Below are positions 42,400 to 53,134 of a DNA stretch of 64,000 nucleotides, piece after piece. A program made the position numbers and the translations under genes. The stretch's first letter is position 1; each line of letters begins with the position of its first letter. Under the pieces are notes generated by a model, which was given only the letters and a program-made list of their open reading frames with translations, did not search any database and had not been told where the DNA came from. Source of the stretch: Candidatus Thiosymbion ectosymbiont of Catanema sp. Cochon2018 (GTDB lineage: Bacteria; Pseudomonadota; Gammaproteobacteria; Chromatiales; Chromatiaceae); assembly GCA_011392765.1 (NCBI GenBank), contig WYCW01000006.1, forward strand, positions 30,821 through 94,820, in the 5' to 3' direction.

Positions 42400-42445
42400 T
42401 CGCAAAAGCCCCTTCTCCCGCCGGGAGGGTGTCGTAAAAACCCAA
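42400..42445. repeat. Two ends of the GAGGGTGTCG family
   Basis: GATGTCGCAAAAGCCCC and GAGGGTGTCGTAAAAACCC lie in direct orientation 10 bases apart. They look like the fused ends of one or two small elements. The C-terminus of the adjacent TPR remnant is lost exactly here. Confidence 0.6.
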
Positions 42446-42944
42446 ATCGGGATCGAAATAGAGCCTGCCGAGGTTGTCGAGGGTTTTGGCGAAATTCCCG
42501 CGCTCGGTCGGGGTGCCCGTGCGGGCGAGCTTCCGGTAGATGTCGAGCGCTTCTTCATAGGCGGTACGCGATCTATCCAAGGTCCGGGTGACACGATAGA
42601 AAGTGCCTGTCAGCGCCAATATCTGCGCCAGGCTGGGTCCAAGGTCCGCATCGGTCTGGCGGCTATCGGCCAGGCCGCTCAGAAATTCGGCGAATGTCAC
42701 CCGTTGCGTAATGGGGATGATCGAGGCATTTTCGGCCATTCTCAGGGTGGAAAGCATTGTATTGAGCCACAGGACGCTGGCCTCGGTGGACAACCCATCG
42801 TTCTCGAGGCACTCGACAAGACGCATGCCCTGGGATACGGCGGGGAAGGAAGGTCTCGAGCTCCGGGTTGCCGCAAGCCTCGGCGGCCCGCTTCAGGGCG
42901 CCGGCGTCTAATTCTCCCGAGGTGAAGAATTTTTGGAGTTCCAA
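42445..42944 (-). pseudogene. TPR-protein remnant next to the TIR gene
   Basis: Two frames join: ELQKFFTSGELDAGALKRAA then GNPELETFLP, and after a frameshift near 42842, GMRLVECLENDGLSTEASVL, then LALTGTFYRVTRTLDRSRTA and YEEALDIYRKLARTGTPTER. These are TPR-like helix pairs. The start is cut by the region before the 99-bp MITE and the C-terminus by a GAGGGTGTCG end. It lies upstream of the TIR gene on the same strand and may have been the third gene of that cassette. Confidence 0.6.
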
Positions 42945-42975
42945 GGCCCGGATCTACATCGAAATCATGCCTTTA

Positions 42976-43074
42976 GGGCACTTTGAAAAATACGGTTTTC
43001 GTCAACGGCTCGTCTGAATAATCAATGGGTTAGATTCTCTCGATTGGTGAAAACACCCATTTTTCAAGGTGCTC
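42976..43074 (+). mobile_element. 99-bp MITE, GGGCACTTTG family, copy 4
   Basis: Exactly 99 bases from GGGCACTTTGAAAAATACGG to TTTTTCAAGGTGCTC, flanked by TTTA at 42972-42975 and 43075-43078. It separates the TIR-side cassette from the second Rpn-type gene. Confidence 0.88.
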
Positions 43075-43163
43075 TTTATCTTCTCAAGAAGATGCCGATT
43101 ATCGGCCATCCCCGGCCAAGATCGCTACCACAGTCGAAAATGCGATGGTGAAAGGTGAAACCA

Positions 43164-43991
43164 ATGCAAATCGCCAATCCTATCTACGATGTCGTATTCA
43201 AGTATCTGCTGCAGAATAACGAGATCGCCATTCTAGTCCTCTCGACCATTCTGGAGGAAGAGATCATCGCGCTGGATTTGCTGCCCCAGGAAACTTCCCT
43301 GGCATTGGAAAACCGCTCTTTCACCGTCTATCGACTGGATTTTTCCGCCCGCATCAAGACCCGAGACGGTGCCGTCAAACATGTCGTCATCGAGATCCAA
43401 AAGGCCAAGTTCGCCGCCGACATCATGCGCTTTCGCCGCTATCTCGGGGAACAATACAAAAAGGGATTCATGCTTGAAGGAGGTGGTAAGGTCCATAAGG
43501 CTATCCCTATCATCAGCATCTATTTCCTGGGGTATCGGCTGGAGCATGTGCAGGTGCCGGTCATCAAGGTGCTCAGGAACTACTATGACGCCGCTACCGG
43601 GCAGGCCATCCCCGCTCGGGAGGAATTCATCGAGAGCCTTACCCACGACAGCTTCGTGATCCAGATTCCTTACCTGGGCCCGGAGCGCAAAACGGCCGCG
43701 GAACAACTCCTGGCCGTTTTCGACCAACACCTGAAAGTAGCGGGTGAAGAGCATATCCTGGACATTGATGAGGCAGCCTATCCGGAAGAATATCGGCAGG
43801 TCATCCGCTGGTTGAATCGGGCCATCTGTGAGCCGAAGATCAGACAGACTATGGACGTGGAGGATGACATTCTGGCGGAGCTGGAGGATATGGAACGACA
43901 GATCGCGGGAATGGACAGGGCCCTGAAGGAGAAGGACAAGGCCCTGGAGGAAAAGGACAGGCTGATCGCGGAGCTACGGAAATTGCGATGA
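43164..43991 (+). CDS. Rpn/PD-(D/E)XK nuclease family protein
   Basis: The 275-residue product begins MQIANPIYDVVFKYLLQNNE, the start typical of the Rpn / transposase-like PD-(D/E)XK family. The catalytic core lies in YRLDFSARIKTRDGAVKHVV and IEIQKAKFAADIM (D, then ExQ-K, about 55-80). A C-terminal heptad coiled coil (KEKDKALEEKDRLIAELRKL) follows. GTG at 43155 is in frame, but GGTGAAACC before the ATG at 43164 suggests the latter. It is a different subfamily from the 33323 protein. Such genes are mobile and may act in recombination or defence. Confidence 0.85.
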   Translation: MQIANPIYDVVFKYLLQNNEIAILVLSTILEEEIIALDLLPQETSLALENRSFTVYRLDFSARIKTRDGAVKHVVIEIQKAKFAADIMRFRRYLGEQYKKGFMLEGGGKVHKAIPIISIYFLGYRLEHVQVPVIKVLRNYYDAATGQAIPAREEFIESLTHDSFVIQIPYLGPERKTAAEQLLAVFDQHLKVAGEEHILDIDEAAYPEEYRQVIRWLNRAICEPKIRQTMDVEDDILAELEDMERQIAGMDRALKEKDKALEEKDRLIAELRKLR

Positions 43992-44219
43992 TGTGCCTCG
44001 GGTCGATGCGGAAAATTCCATTGCGCACGGACTTGTACCGGGAGCAGCGAATTCGATTGTCCCTTTCATGCAGTGCATATATATGGGTCGAGGTTAGTAC
44101 CCCGTTTCAGCATATTTTGCATGTTTTTTGACACCCTCTACCGGGGAGTGGCGGCCCGGCATTCCCCAGCGCCGCGGCGACGGCGCTTTGGTTTCCGGCC
44201 GATCCGCTTCTGAATGCCC

Positions 44220-44515
44220 ATTGCAAAGTTCCAATAGGACAGGATTAACAAGATTTTCAGGATTAACAGGATTCTTTTTAAGATGTTAAATTGTCGGTCG
44301 AAGAATTTTGCCGCAAACGAACGCCAATGAACGCAAATCGAGAGCACTTCTTGAAATTTGCGTCCATTTGCGGCAAAAAGCAGAACGACGCAGGTCCTGA
44401 TTGAGCATAGGAAAAAAGATCCAGTCGCTTCGATCTATCCGCGGATTACGCAGATTCTCACAGGTTGAAAACAAAACAATCTGTGAGAATCTGCGTAATC
44501 TGCGGACAAAAAAGA
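44220..44515. repeat. Composite dispersed repeats upstream of bioA
   Basis: In order: ACAGGATTAACAAGATTTTCAGG words (44240-44272), a GCCGCAAACGAACGCCAATG / CATTTGCGGCAAAAAG palindrome (44306-44378), and CCGCGGATTACGCAGATTCT / AGAATCTGCGTAATCTGCGG (44438-44503). These are the same blocks as at 11803 and 28679 but rearranged. They end 12 bases before the bioA start, so any bioA promoter or leader must lie in or beyond the repeat. Confidence 0.85.
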
Positions 44516-44526
44516 CAGTTGAGATA

Positions 44527-45907
<1,381 letters not shown>

Positions 45908-46295
45908 AGTCCAGGTTCCGCGGGCGTGGGGAACAGGAACTACGAACAGCACGAAAAACACGCAAGGACACGAATTCACCCGCATGAGGGTTTCGTAGTT
46001 TTCCCTCCCTCATCGGTTGCCGGGTTACAGCGCGTTCAGACTTGTTGGTATCTCTCAACGCCGGGACATGCGCCTAACCTGGCCTACCGCAATCAGCGAC
46101 CGGTAGCTAACTTAGGTGCAACGATTTCAATGGGTTGGATTCATAACCTGACAGGCTCCCCCACGACGCGGGGGCTCCGTGTAAGGTTCCCTTAAAAATA
46201 GCACCTAATTACCCGTTTTTATTTGTGAAGATCGAGGAAACCCTGTTACCCTAAAGAAACCTTTCACCACAGAATGTCCGGAATCGGGGCCTGCG
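45908..46295. other. Gene-free stretch before the amidase gene
   Basis: No gene is supported. The stretch contains ACGAACAGCACGAAAAACACGC words resembling repeats seen at 63475 and 50360, and the short hairpin GGCTCCCCCACGACGCGGGGGCTCC near 46151-46175. The promoter of the amidase gene presumably lies here. Confidence 0.4.
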
Positions 46296-47606
46296 ATGTA
46301 CAGGTTGATCGTGCTGTTTTCGCTATTACTGCCACTTCCCCTCCAAGCGCAGCAAGTAGACGTCCGGGGCGCACGCATCTGGACGGCACCCGATCACACC
46401 CGGCTGGTGTTGGATACCGCAGCACCGGTCCAGCACAAGATTTTTCCCCTCGAGAATCCGCCTCGTTTGGTCATCGACGTCCCGGACGCTCGGCTCAGGG
46501 ACAAGCTGCCGACCGTGAAGACCGACGAGCCTCTGTTGATCGGCATGCGCAGCGGGGTGCGCAAAAGCGATGATCTACGGCTGGTGCTGGACCTCAAACA
46601 GAAGGTCCGCACCAAGAGCTTTTTGCTTCAGCCCAATGAGCGGTACGGTCATCGGCTGGTAGTCGATCTGACCCCGGTCGGGAACAGGGCGGATAAAAAG
46701 AAGGCCATAGCCGGCAAGCCGCGACCTGCCGTCCGGACTCGGCTCAGGGATGTCATCATCGCCATCGACGCCGGGCACGGGGGCGAAGACCCGGGCGCCG
46801 TCGGTGCCGAGGGTACGCGGGAGAAGGAGATCACCCTACGGATCGCCCGCAAGCTGGCGCGGCTGGTGAAGAAGGAACGGGGAATGCGGCCGGTACTGAT
46901 CCGTAACGGCGATTATTTTCTTCGCTTGCGCAAACGCATCGACCTGGCGCGCAAGCACCGGGCGGATCTGTTCGTTTCGATACACGCCGATGCCTTTCGT
47001 GATCGGCGGGTGCGCGGCTCGTCCATCTATACTCTGTCTCATCGCGGGGCCAGCAGCGAGGCCGCCAAATGGCTGGCGGACAAGGAGAACCGTGCCGACC
47101 TCATCGCCGGTATCGATCTCAGCGAGAACGACACCCTCTTGGCTACCGTACTCCTGGACATGACCCAGAATGCCACCCTGGAACACAGCAACCTGGCGGC
47201 GAACAAGGTGCTCGCCAATCTCCAGAAGGTGGGACCGGTTCACAAAGGCAGGGTCCAGAAGGCGGGATTCGTGGTCCTCAAGGCGCCGGACATACCCTCC
47301 ATGCTGATCGAGACTGCCTTCATCTCCAACCCGGAGGAGGAGAAACGTCTGCGCAGCGACAAGCATCAGGCAAAGCTTGCCGTCGCCATATTGGCCGGCA
47401 TCAAGTCCTACTTCGCTGGCCACTCGCCGCCGGGTACCAAGCTTGCCGGTAGGGGCAACGGCAAAGGGCGTCGTCACGTGACCAACCGCGGTGAAACCCT
47501 CCTGGAGATCGCCGAACATTACGGGGTGAGCCTGACTTCCCTGCGCAGTGCCAACCGCATCGAGGACGACCGCCTCCGTGTCGGTCAGGTGCTTACCATT
47601 CCCTAG
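46296..47606 (+). CDS. amiB: Periplasmic N-acetylmuramoyl-L-alanine amidase with AMIN and LysM domains
   Basis: The 436-residue precursor has a signal peptide (LIVLFSLLLPLPLQAQQ). An AMIN domain at about 20-125 targets it to septal peptidoglycan. The Amidase_3 zinc domain spans about 150-375, with IIAIDAGHGGEDPGA, E in TREKEITLRIARKL and HADAFRD. A C-terminal LysM repeat (GETLLEIAEHYGVSLTSLRS) follows. It cleaves cell-wall cross-strands during daughter-cell separation. Order AMIN-Ami3-LysM fits the AmiB branch; AmiC lacks LysM. The usual neighbours tsaE and mutL are not here. Confidence 0.9.
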   Translation: MYRLIVLFSLLLPLPLQAQQVDVRGARIWTAPDHTRLVLDTAAPVQHKIFPLENPPRLVIDVPDARLRDKLPTVKTDEPLLIGMRSGVRKSDDLRLVLDLKQKVRTKSFLLQPNERYGHRLVVDLTPVGNRADKKKAIAGKPRPAVRTRLRDVIIAIDAGHGGEDPGAVGAEGTREKEITLRIARKLARLVKKERGMRPVLIRNGDYFLRLRKRIDLARKHRADLFVSIHADAFRDRRVRGSSIYTLSHRGASSEAAKWLADKENRADLIAGIDLSENDTLLATVLLDMTQNATLEHSNLAANKVLANLQKVGPVHKGRVQKAGFVVLKAPDIPSMLIETAFISNPEEEKRLRSDKHQAKLAVAILAGIKSYFAGHSPPGTKLAGRGNGKGRRHVTNRGETLLEIAEHYGVSLTSLRSANRIEDDRLRVGQVLTIP

Positions 47607-48130
47607 CGAGGCTTCGCCTCAGACCGACGAGGTATGATGCCCCAGAAGCCCCTCTCCCATAAGGCCCCATCTCCTACACCTAACCAACCGTTGGAGAGCT
47701 TGGGTAGGTCGAAATCGGGATCGGGATCGCAATCGGAATCTCGATTTCGATCCCGATTTGGGCTTTTACGACACCCTCTTCAGGGGGCAGTTATCAGGGG
47801 GCAGAAGGCTGATACCTGACAACTACCCCCTGACAACTGATAACTGACAACTGCCCCCTTGGGAGTGCACAAACTTGTCTCATTCATCAAAGATGCAGGT
47901 CCCTCAAGGAATCCTAGCGAGGCTTCACCTCAGGCCAACGAGGCGTGAATTTTTTGTGTAGTGCACAAACTCATTATCCGCAGATTACGCAGATTCCCAC
48001 AGATTGAAAACAGAAATAATCTGCGAGAATCTGCGTAATCTGCGGATAAAAGCAATGAGCACAGCGCACCCGACACCCGATCGTGCGTTTTTTGTGCGGT
48101 GCACAAACTTGACTCATTGGTAAAGATTCG
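47607..48130. repeat. Dense palindromic repeat region between amiB and tyrA
   Basis: Contains CTAGCGAGGCTTCGCCTCAG words (47605 and 47918). TCGGGATCGGGATCGCAATC faces ATCTCGATTTCGATCCCGAT as an inverted pair. A GGGCTTTTACGACACCCTC end lies near 47760, and GGGGGCAGTTATCAGGGGGC pairs inverted with ACTGACAACTGCCCCCTTG. The composite with the CCGCAGATTACG palindrome (47970-48050) is also at 4075-4345. No gene is present. Confidence 0.75.
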
Positions 48131-48157
48131 GGTCGGATCCCAGTGCAAGCCGGCTGT

Positions 48158-49039
48158 CTACTCCTCGGCTCCGACCCCGACGCCATCCACATAACCGTCC
48201 CGAGCCGCCTTGGCGCGTCGGAAGATCTTCAGCAGCCGGTCGCCGTCACCGCGGCGGATGGTGGCGGCAAGGTCCGTCATCTCGGCGCCGAATCGCCGCA
48301 GTACCTCCCCCAACGGCTCCCGGTTGGCGATGCAAATATCCCGCCACATGACCGGGTCGCTCGAGGCGATGCGGGTAAAATCCCGAAAGCCACCCGCGGC
48401 ATAGCGAAAGATCTCGTCGTGCTCCCGCAATCGCGCCAGAGCGTCCACCAGGCCAAAGGCCAGCATGTGGGGAAGATGACTGGTGGCGGCCAAGACCTGG
48501 TCGTGGTGCGTCACGTCCATAGTAGCGACCTGGGCACCGCACTTGTGCCACATCCGGGTCACGCGGTCCAGGGCCGCCGGATCGGTCTCGGGAAGGGGGG
48601 TCAGAATGACGCGCCGGTCGCGGTACAGTGTCGGGTCGGAGGCCTCCACACCGCTGCGTTCGGCGCCGGCGATGGGATGGCCGGGGACCAGCCGCGCCGG
48701 TACCTCGCCGAAGACCGCATGGGCGTCCGCCACCACGCTGCCCTTGACACTGCCCCCGTCGGTGACGACCGCATCGTCCCGGAGCTGCCCTCGGATGGCG
48801 GCAAAGGTGTCTCGCATAGCGCCGAGGGGAACGGCGATGAAGACCAGGTCGGCGTCCTGCACCGCCTGCGCCGGGTCCTGCGCAAAGCGGTCGATCACGC
48901 CCAGTTCGAGGGCCCGCTCCAGGTTGGCGGCGGAGCGGCCGCAACCGACTACCTCGTCCACCGCGCCTGCGCCGCGCAGGGCCCGGGCCAGGGAGCCGCC
49001 GATCAGGCCGACCCCGATGACGGCCAGCCGTGCGATCAC
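48158..49039 (-). CDS. tyrA: Prephenate dehydrogenase
   Basis: This cytosolic enzyme oxidatively decarboxylates prephenate (or arogenate) toward tyrosine. The 293-residue product has a Rossmann NAD(P) site LAVIGVGLIGGSLARALRGA, VTDGGSVKGSVV near 92, GHPIAGAERSGVEA near 120 and HDQVLAATSHLPHMLAF near 178, all typical of the TyrA family. There is no fused chorismate mutase or ACT domain. It overlaps hisC by 4 bases, a coupling known in gammaproteobacterial aromatic operons. Confidence 0.94.
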   Translation of the reverse strand: MIARLAVIGVGLIGGSLARALRGAGAVDEVVGCGRSAANLERALELGVIDRFAQDPAQAVQDADLVFIAVPLGAMRDTFAAIRGQLRDDAVVTDGGSVKGSVVADAHAVFGEVPARLVPGHPIAGAERSGVEASDPTLYRDRRVILTPLPETDPAALDRVTRMWHKCGAQVATMDVTHHDQVLAATSHLPHMLAFGLVDALARLREHDEIFRYAAGGFRDFTRIASSDPVMWRDICIANREPLGEVLRRFGAEMTDLAATIRRGDGDRLLKIFRRAKAARDGYVDGVGVGAEE

Positions 49040-50148
49040 TTAGCCAGCACCATCGCCAGCGCGGACAGGAATCGGGTGTTTTCTTCCTCCAGTCCGACGC
49101 TCACCCGGAGGTGGTTGGGAAGCCCGTAATTGACCACGGAGCGGGCGATACAGCCCGCGTGTAACAGGGCCTGATCCAGGGGCCCCGCGGGCCGGCCGAA
49201 ATCCACCGCGATGAAATTACCCACCGAGGGGATGTAGCTCAGTCCGAGGCGGCCGAATCCGGCGGCGAGCTGCGCCAGCCCCGCATCGTTGAGGGCGACC
49301 GAGTCCCGCACATGGTCGGCATCGCCGAGGGCCGCGATCGCCGCCAGCTGGGCCGGGGTATTGACATTGAAGGGTTGGCGCACCCGGTTCAGGAGCTCGG
49401 CGAGCCGCGGATCGCTGATCCCGTAGCCCACCCGCAGGGCGGCCAGCCCATGTACCTTCGAGAAGGTCCGCGTGACGATGAGGTTGGGAAATGCGTCGAG
49501 CCAAGTCGAGGTGTCCGGATAGTCGGGAGCATGCACATACTCGCTGTAGGCCTCGTCCACCACGGCGATGCAGGTCGCCGGCAGGGCGGCCAGAAAGGCA
49601 CGCAACGGCCCGGCCGGGAGCCAGGTGCCGGTGGGGTTGTTGGGATTAGCGATCCAGACCACGCGGGTATGCTCGTTGACCAGGGCGCCCATGGCCTCCA
49701 GGTCGTGGCCATAGTCCCGCGCCGGCGCTACCCGGGCGGTCGCCCCGACGACCTGGGTCGAGATGGGATAGACCGCAAAGGCGTGCTCCGAGAAGACGGC
49801 CTCCGCTCCGGGCCGCAGGAAGGTCCGGGCCACCAGATCCAGCACATCGTTGGAGCCGTTGCCCAGGGTGATGGCCGCCGGGTCCACGCCGTGACGCTCC
49901 GCCAACGCCCGGCGCAACTCGTAGCCGCCACCGTCCGGATAGCGGCCCAGATCCGCCGTGGCCGCGGTGACCGCCGCCCGTGCCCTGGGGCCTGGCCCGA
50001 GCGGATTCTCGTTGGACGCGAGCTTGATCGAATCGCGGATGCCCAGCTCCCGCTCCAGCTCGGAGACGGGTTTTCCCGGCACATAGGGACACAGCCCCGG
50101 CAATCCGGGGGCGGTCAGGGCGAGATAAGGGTTGTCGGTGATCGGCAT
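49036..50148 (-). CDS. hisC: Histidinol-phosphate aminotransferase-type enzyme
   Basis: The 370-residue class I/II PLP aminotransferase begins MPITDNPYLALTAPGLPGLC and has LGNGSNDVLDLVARTFLRPG (about 95), WIANPNNPTGTWLP (about 165), and the PLP lysine in VTRTFSKVHGLAALRVGYG (about 235). HisC-type enzymes linked to tyrA (HisC2) usually transaminate both histidinol phosphate and aromatic keto acids. The direct coupling to tyrA favours an aromatic role here. The gene pheA is not present upstream in the window. Confidence 0.93.
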   Translation of the reverse strand: MPITDNPYLALTAPGLPGLCPYVPGKPVSELERELGIRDSIKLASNENPLGPGPRARAAVTAATADLGRYPDGGGYELRRALAERHGVDPAAITLGNGSNDVLDLVARTFLRPGAEAVFSEHAFAVYPISTQVVGATARVAPARDYGHDLEAMGALVNEHTRVVWIANPNNPTGTWLPAGPLRAFLAALPATCIAVVDEAYSEYVHAPDYPDTSTWLDAFPNLIVTRTFSKVHGLAALRVGYGISDPRLAELLNRVRQPFNVNTPAQLAAIAALGDADHVRDSVALNDAGLAQLAAGFGRLGLSYIPSVGNFIAVDFGRPAGPLDQALLHAGCIARSVVNYGLPNHLRVSVGLEEENTRFLSALAMVLAK

Positions 50149-50213
50149 TCAGGGACAGTCGGAAGCTGAATTCGGACCGATTATATGCTGTTTCGCGCAC
50201 GATTTGCCGCAAC

Positions 50214-50452
50214 GCCATTAAGTTATACTGCCACACGGCATAATCTGAGCTTTTGAATTTCCCCCTCACCCCAGCCCTCTCCCGGAGGGAGAGGGAGTGA
50301 AATGCGCAGATTGTTCCGTATGGCAGTATAAGCGTTGCCGGTCGGCAAAGTAAGAGAAGAAACTACGAATCACGCGAATCCTCGCGAAGCGATTCGCGGA
50401 AATTCGCGTGATTCGTAGTTTTCTCTAAGTGGCCAACAGCTAACTTAATGGC
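50214..50452. repeat. Nested palindromic element upstream of hisC
   Basis: A perfect outer pair GCCATTAAGTTA / TAACTTAATGGC spans 239 bases. Within it lie TTATACTGCCACACGG / CCGTATGGCAGTATAA, CCCTCTCCCGGAGGGAGAGGG, and a very strong hairpin AACTACGAATCACGCGAAT / ATTCGCGTGATTCGTAGTT (50362-50422). The structure resembles a miniature element that acquired another one. No coding capacity. Confidence 0.75.
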
Positions 50453-50577
50453 ATTGTGACTTGCCGGCCTCGAAAATCGCTGCTCCGAGTGGACACCGAG
50501 CCGAGCATCGGACCAGAGGCTACGTTATACTGCCGACCCGATTGATCGTAGGGATTCCGGCGCCGACCCCTCCTCAT

Positions 50578-53058
50578 ATGCCCAAAAAAACCAAGCGACG
50601 CCTACTGCGCGGAAAATTCGCACCCGACAAGCTTTCTCCCGCAGACATCGAACGCAAGGCGCAGGAGGACTCGGCCGCGGGGCGTTACCGCGAGGCCATC
50701 ACGGGGTTCAAGCAGCTCCTGAAGCAGGAACCGAGCCCTGCCCGGCGCCTCGCGCTGGCGGATGCCTATGCGGGCCGGGCGCGCGAACTGGCCGCCAAGG
50801 ACATGCTCAAGGAGGCCCTGGCCATCTGGGAGAATCGCGCCGGCCTGGGCGAAGACATCGCATTCGATCCGGAGCACGCCGCACTCCTCCTGCGCATGGG
50901 CCGAGTCGAACCCGTGCTCGATCTGTTCGCGTCAGGGAATACCCTAGCGCCCCCGCAGCGTGACCGGTTGCGCTCCCTCCTCGCCGCCGCGTACCTCTCC
51001 GGCGCGGACCTGGTGGTCGAGCGGTTACCGGCAGACGACCCGGTGGTACTCCACGGAGCGTCGGCGCGCGCGGCTCTGACCGCTTATTGCGCCGCTGAAG
51101 ACGCAGCCTTGCAGAGTGCCCTGGCGGCGATCCCGTTCCGCTCACCCTATCGGGACTGGGTCCGGATCCTCAAGGCCCTGCAGCACCTGCCGGATGCACC
51201 TCATGAAGCCGCCGGTCTCCTCGCCGGGTTGGGAGAGGAGTCCGCCTTTCGCCATCTGCGACAGGCCGCCCAGCTGGCCCTGCTGCCCGAGGCTTCCTTC
51301 CTTGAAGCAATCCCCGATGCGGGCAAGACGAGTGTCCGTTTTGCCTGCACCCTGCGCGGCTGGCCACAGGCACGTATTGCGCTGTGGGAGGAGCTCGACC
51401 GGTTAGGTGGGGACCCCCGGCCGGATACCCGGTTGCGCTTCATGAACCGACACCGCGAGGCCCTGGGTACGGATTGGGTGCGTCGTCGGGGGTTGCGGCT
51501 CCTGCTTCCCGGTTATCCGGCCAGCCGCAGGCAACTCGCCGCGCTGGGCACAGGTCCGCTGAGCAAGGGAGAAACCCTGCTGCTCGCGGCCTGGGACGCC
51601 GAACGTCGGGAAGACCTGTGGGGTGAACAGGAACACTGGAAGCGTTATGCCGACCACCTGATCCGCGAGGGGCCGGAGGGTACCCCGGAGACGGAGTATG
51701 GGCTGCGCATCGCCCTGGCGTTGCGCCGTTGCGACCAGGTCGCCGATGTCCTGGGACACGAGGCCCCGTCCGGCGATCCGGAAGCCCTCGACATGCTCGT
51801 CGCCGGTCAGTTGGAAGAGAGTCTGACCTGGGACCCGGACGACCGTGACACCTATCTGCGGCTGATCGGCTACTACCGGCGCGGTAAGCGTCGCAAGGAT
51901 GTCCGTCGCCTGCTGGAGCAAGCGCGCGTGCGCTGGCCCAAGGACATGCAGGTGCTGGAGGCAGCCCTCGATACCGCCATCGAGTCCGGTGCGTTCAAAA
52001 AGGCCGCCGGTATTGCCCGCGAGATACTGGCCCTGGACAGCATCAACAGTGGCGTTCGCGAGCGCCTGGTAGCGGCCCACTTGGCCCATGCCCGTAAGCA
52101 GATCCCCAAGGGCCGACCGGACCTGGCCCGCAAGGAGGTGGTCCAGGCCGGGGAGTGGGCCCGCAGCGCCCATGCGAGAACCGAGATCGACCTGGTAGCG
52201 GGCCTGATCGCACTAATCGAGGATGCCGAGACGGGGGCCCCCACGTTGCGTGACCTGGTGGAACGCCTCGGCGGCGGGTTGGCCGCCCACCTGGCCTTGG
52301 CACTGGCGGGGCAGGCGCTCTCGTTTTCACTCCCGAAGCTGTTCAAGCAGGTCGGGCTCGGGAAGCCGACGCCGGGCGGGCGGGATGATCTGCTGGCCGT
52401 CCTCGCCAGACTGCGCACCTACCTGGACGGCGGCGGTGAGATCACCGGTGGGCTCATCCCCTATCTGACCAAGGCACTCACCGACGCCCTGTGGCACGAA
52501 CTATCCAAGAGTGAGACCGAAGCGGCCTGCGAGACCCTGCGCCGCTACGGACTCCAGAAAGCCCGCCTGGACGCGGCCCACGCCGCCCTGAAGCGGTGGA
52601 AGGGTGAGCCCCTGTTCGAGTTCCACGCCTTCGAGGCCAAGTGTCCTGGAAACCCCGACGACTGTTCGGATAAGGACATCGAGCGTCTGGAAGCGGCCCT
52701 CGAGCGCGCCCAGGAGGAAGGGGATACCCGCACCGAGCAACGCATAGGAAAGATCCTCATCGCCATCGGCCCCATGCCCTTCCTACCGCCGCCCCCGGCC
52801 GTCGGCCCCGACTCACCGTCGACGGGACCGGAGGCGCTCGCCGCCCTCATTCGGGTGATCGGACTTGACAGGATACTCGATACCCTGGAAATGCCGCCGG
52901 AGGTGAAGCGTGATCTCAAGAAGCTGGCGCGCCAACAGGGCACCGAGGCGGCGGCGGAGGCGCTGACCTCACTGCTGAGGATGGCCTCCGACATTATCGA
53001 CCCGGAGGCCGATTCCCCTACCCCTCGCCCCCCGCCACGCAGGCCGGCCGGACCCTAG
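50578..53058 (+). CDS. Large TPR protein of a chaperone-like operon
   Basis: The 826-residue product begins MPKKTKRRLLRGKFAPDKLS and carries TPR-like repeats at the N-terminus (AAGRYREAITGFKQLLKQEP near 30) and middle (RDTYLRLIGYYRRGKRRKDV near 425). The centre is a long helical region, and the tail is proline-rich (TPRPPPRRPAGP). No signal peptide or enzymatic motif was found. The ATG at 50578 is preferred over a longer frame. J-like and GrpE-like genes follow on the same strand, so it may be a client-binding or scaffold component of a specialised Hsp70 system. Confidence 0.75.
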   Translation: MPKKTKRRLLRGKFAPDKLSPADIERKAQEDSAAGRYREAITGFKQLLKQEPSPARRLALADAYAGRARELAAKDMLKEALAIWENRAGLGEDIAFDPEHAALLLRMGRVEPVLDLFASGNTLAPPQRDRLRSLLAAAYLSGADLVVERLPADDPVVLHGASARAALTAYCAAEDAALQSALAAIPFRSPYRDWVRILKALQHLPDAPHEAAGLLAGLGEESAFRHLRQAAQLALLPEASFLEAIPDAGKTSVRFACTLRGWPQARIALWEELDRLGGDPRPDTRLRFMNRHREALGTDWVRRRGLRLLLPGYPASRRQLAALGTGPLSKGETLLLAAWDAERREDLWGEQEHWKRYADHLIREGPEGTPETEYGLRIALALRRCDQVADVLGHEAPSGDPEALDMLVAGQLEESLTWDPDDRDTYLRLIGYYRRGKRRKDVRRLLEQARVRWPKDMQVLEAALDTAIESGAFKKAAGIAREILALDSINSGVRERLVAAHLAHARKQIPKGRPDLARKEVVQAGEWARSAHARTEIDLVAGLIALIEDAETGAPTLRDLVERLGGGLAAHLALALAGQALSFSLPKLFKQVGLGKPTPGGRDDLLAVLARLRTYLDGGGEITGGLIPYLTKALTDALWHELSKSETEAACETLRRYGLQKARLDAAHAALKRWKGEPLFEFHAFEAKCPGNPDDCSDKDIERLEAALERAQEEGDTRTEQRIGKILIAIGPMPFLPPPPAVGPDSPSTGPEALAALIRVIGLDRILDTLEMPPEVKRDLKKLARQQGTEAAAEALTSLLRMASDIIDPEADSPTPRPPPRRPAGP

Positions 53059-53134
53059 CGGGGACCGTCGCGGCGCGAGCTACCGATAACCAGGTGCAAG
53101 ATGATGACCGATCCGACCAACCGGACTTGTTCCG

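Noticed and set aside
44401..44526. N-terminal extension of bioA
   Set aside because: The extension is encoded by dispersed repeats; the family start is at 44527.
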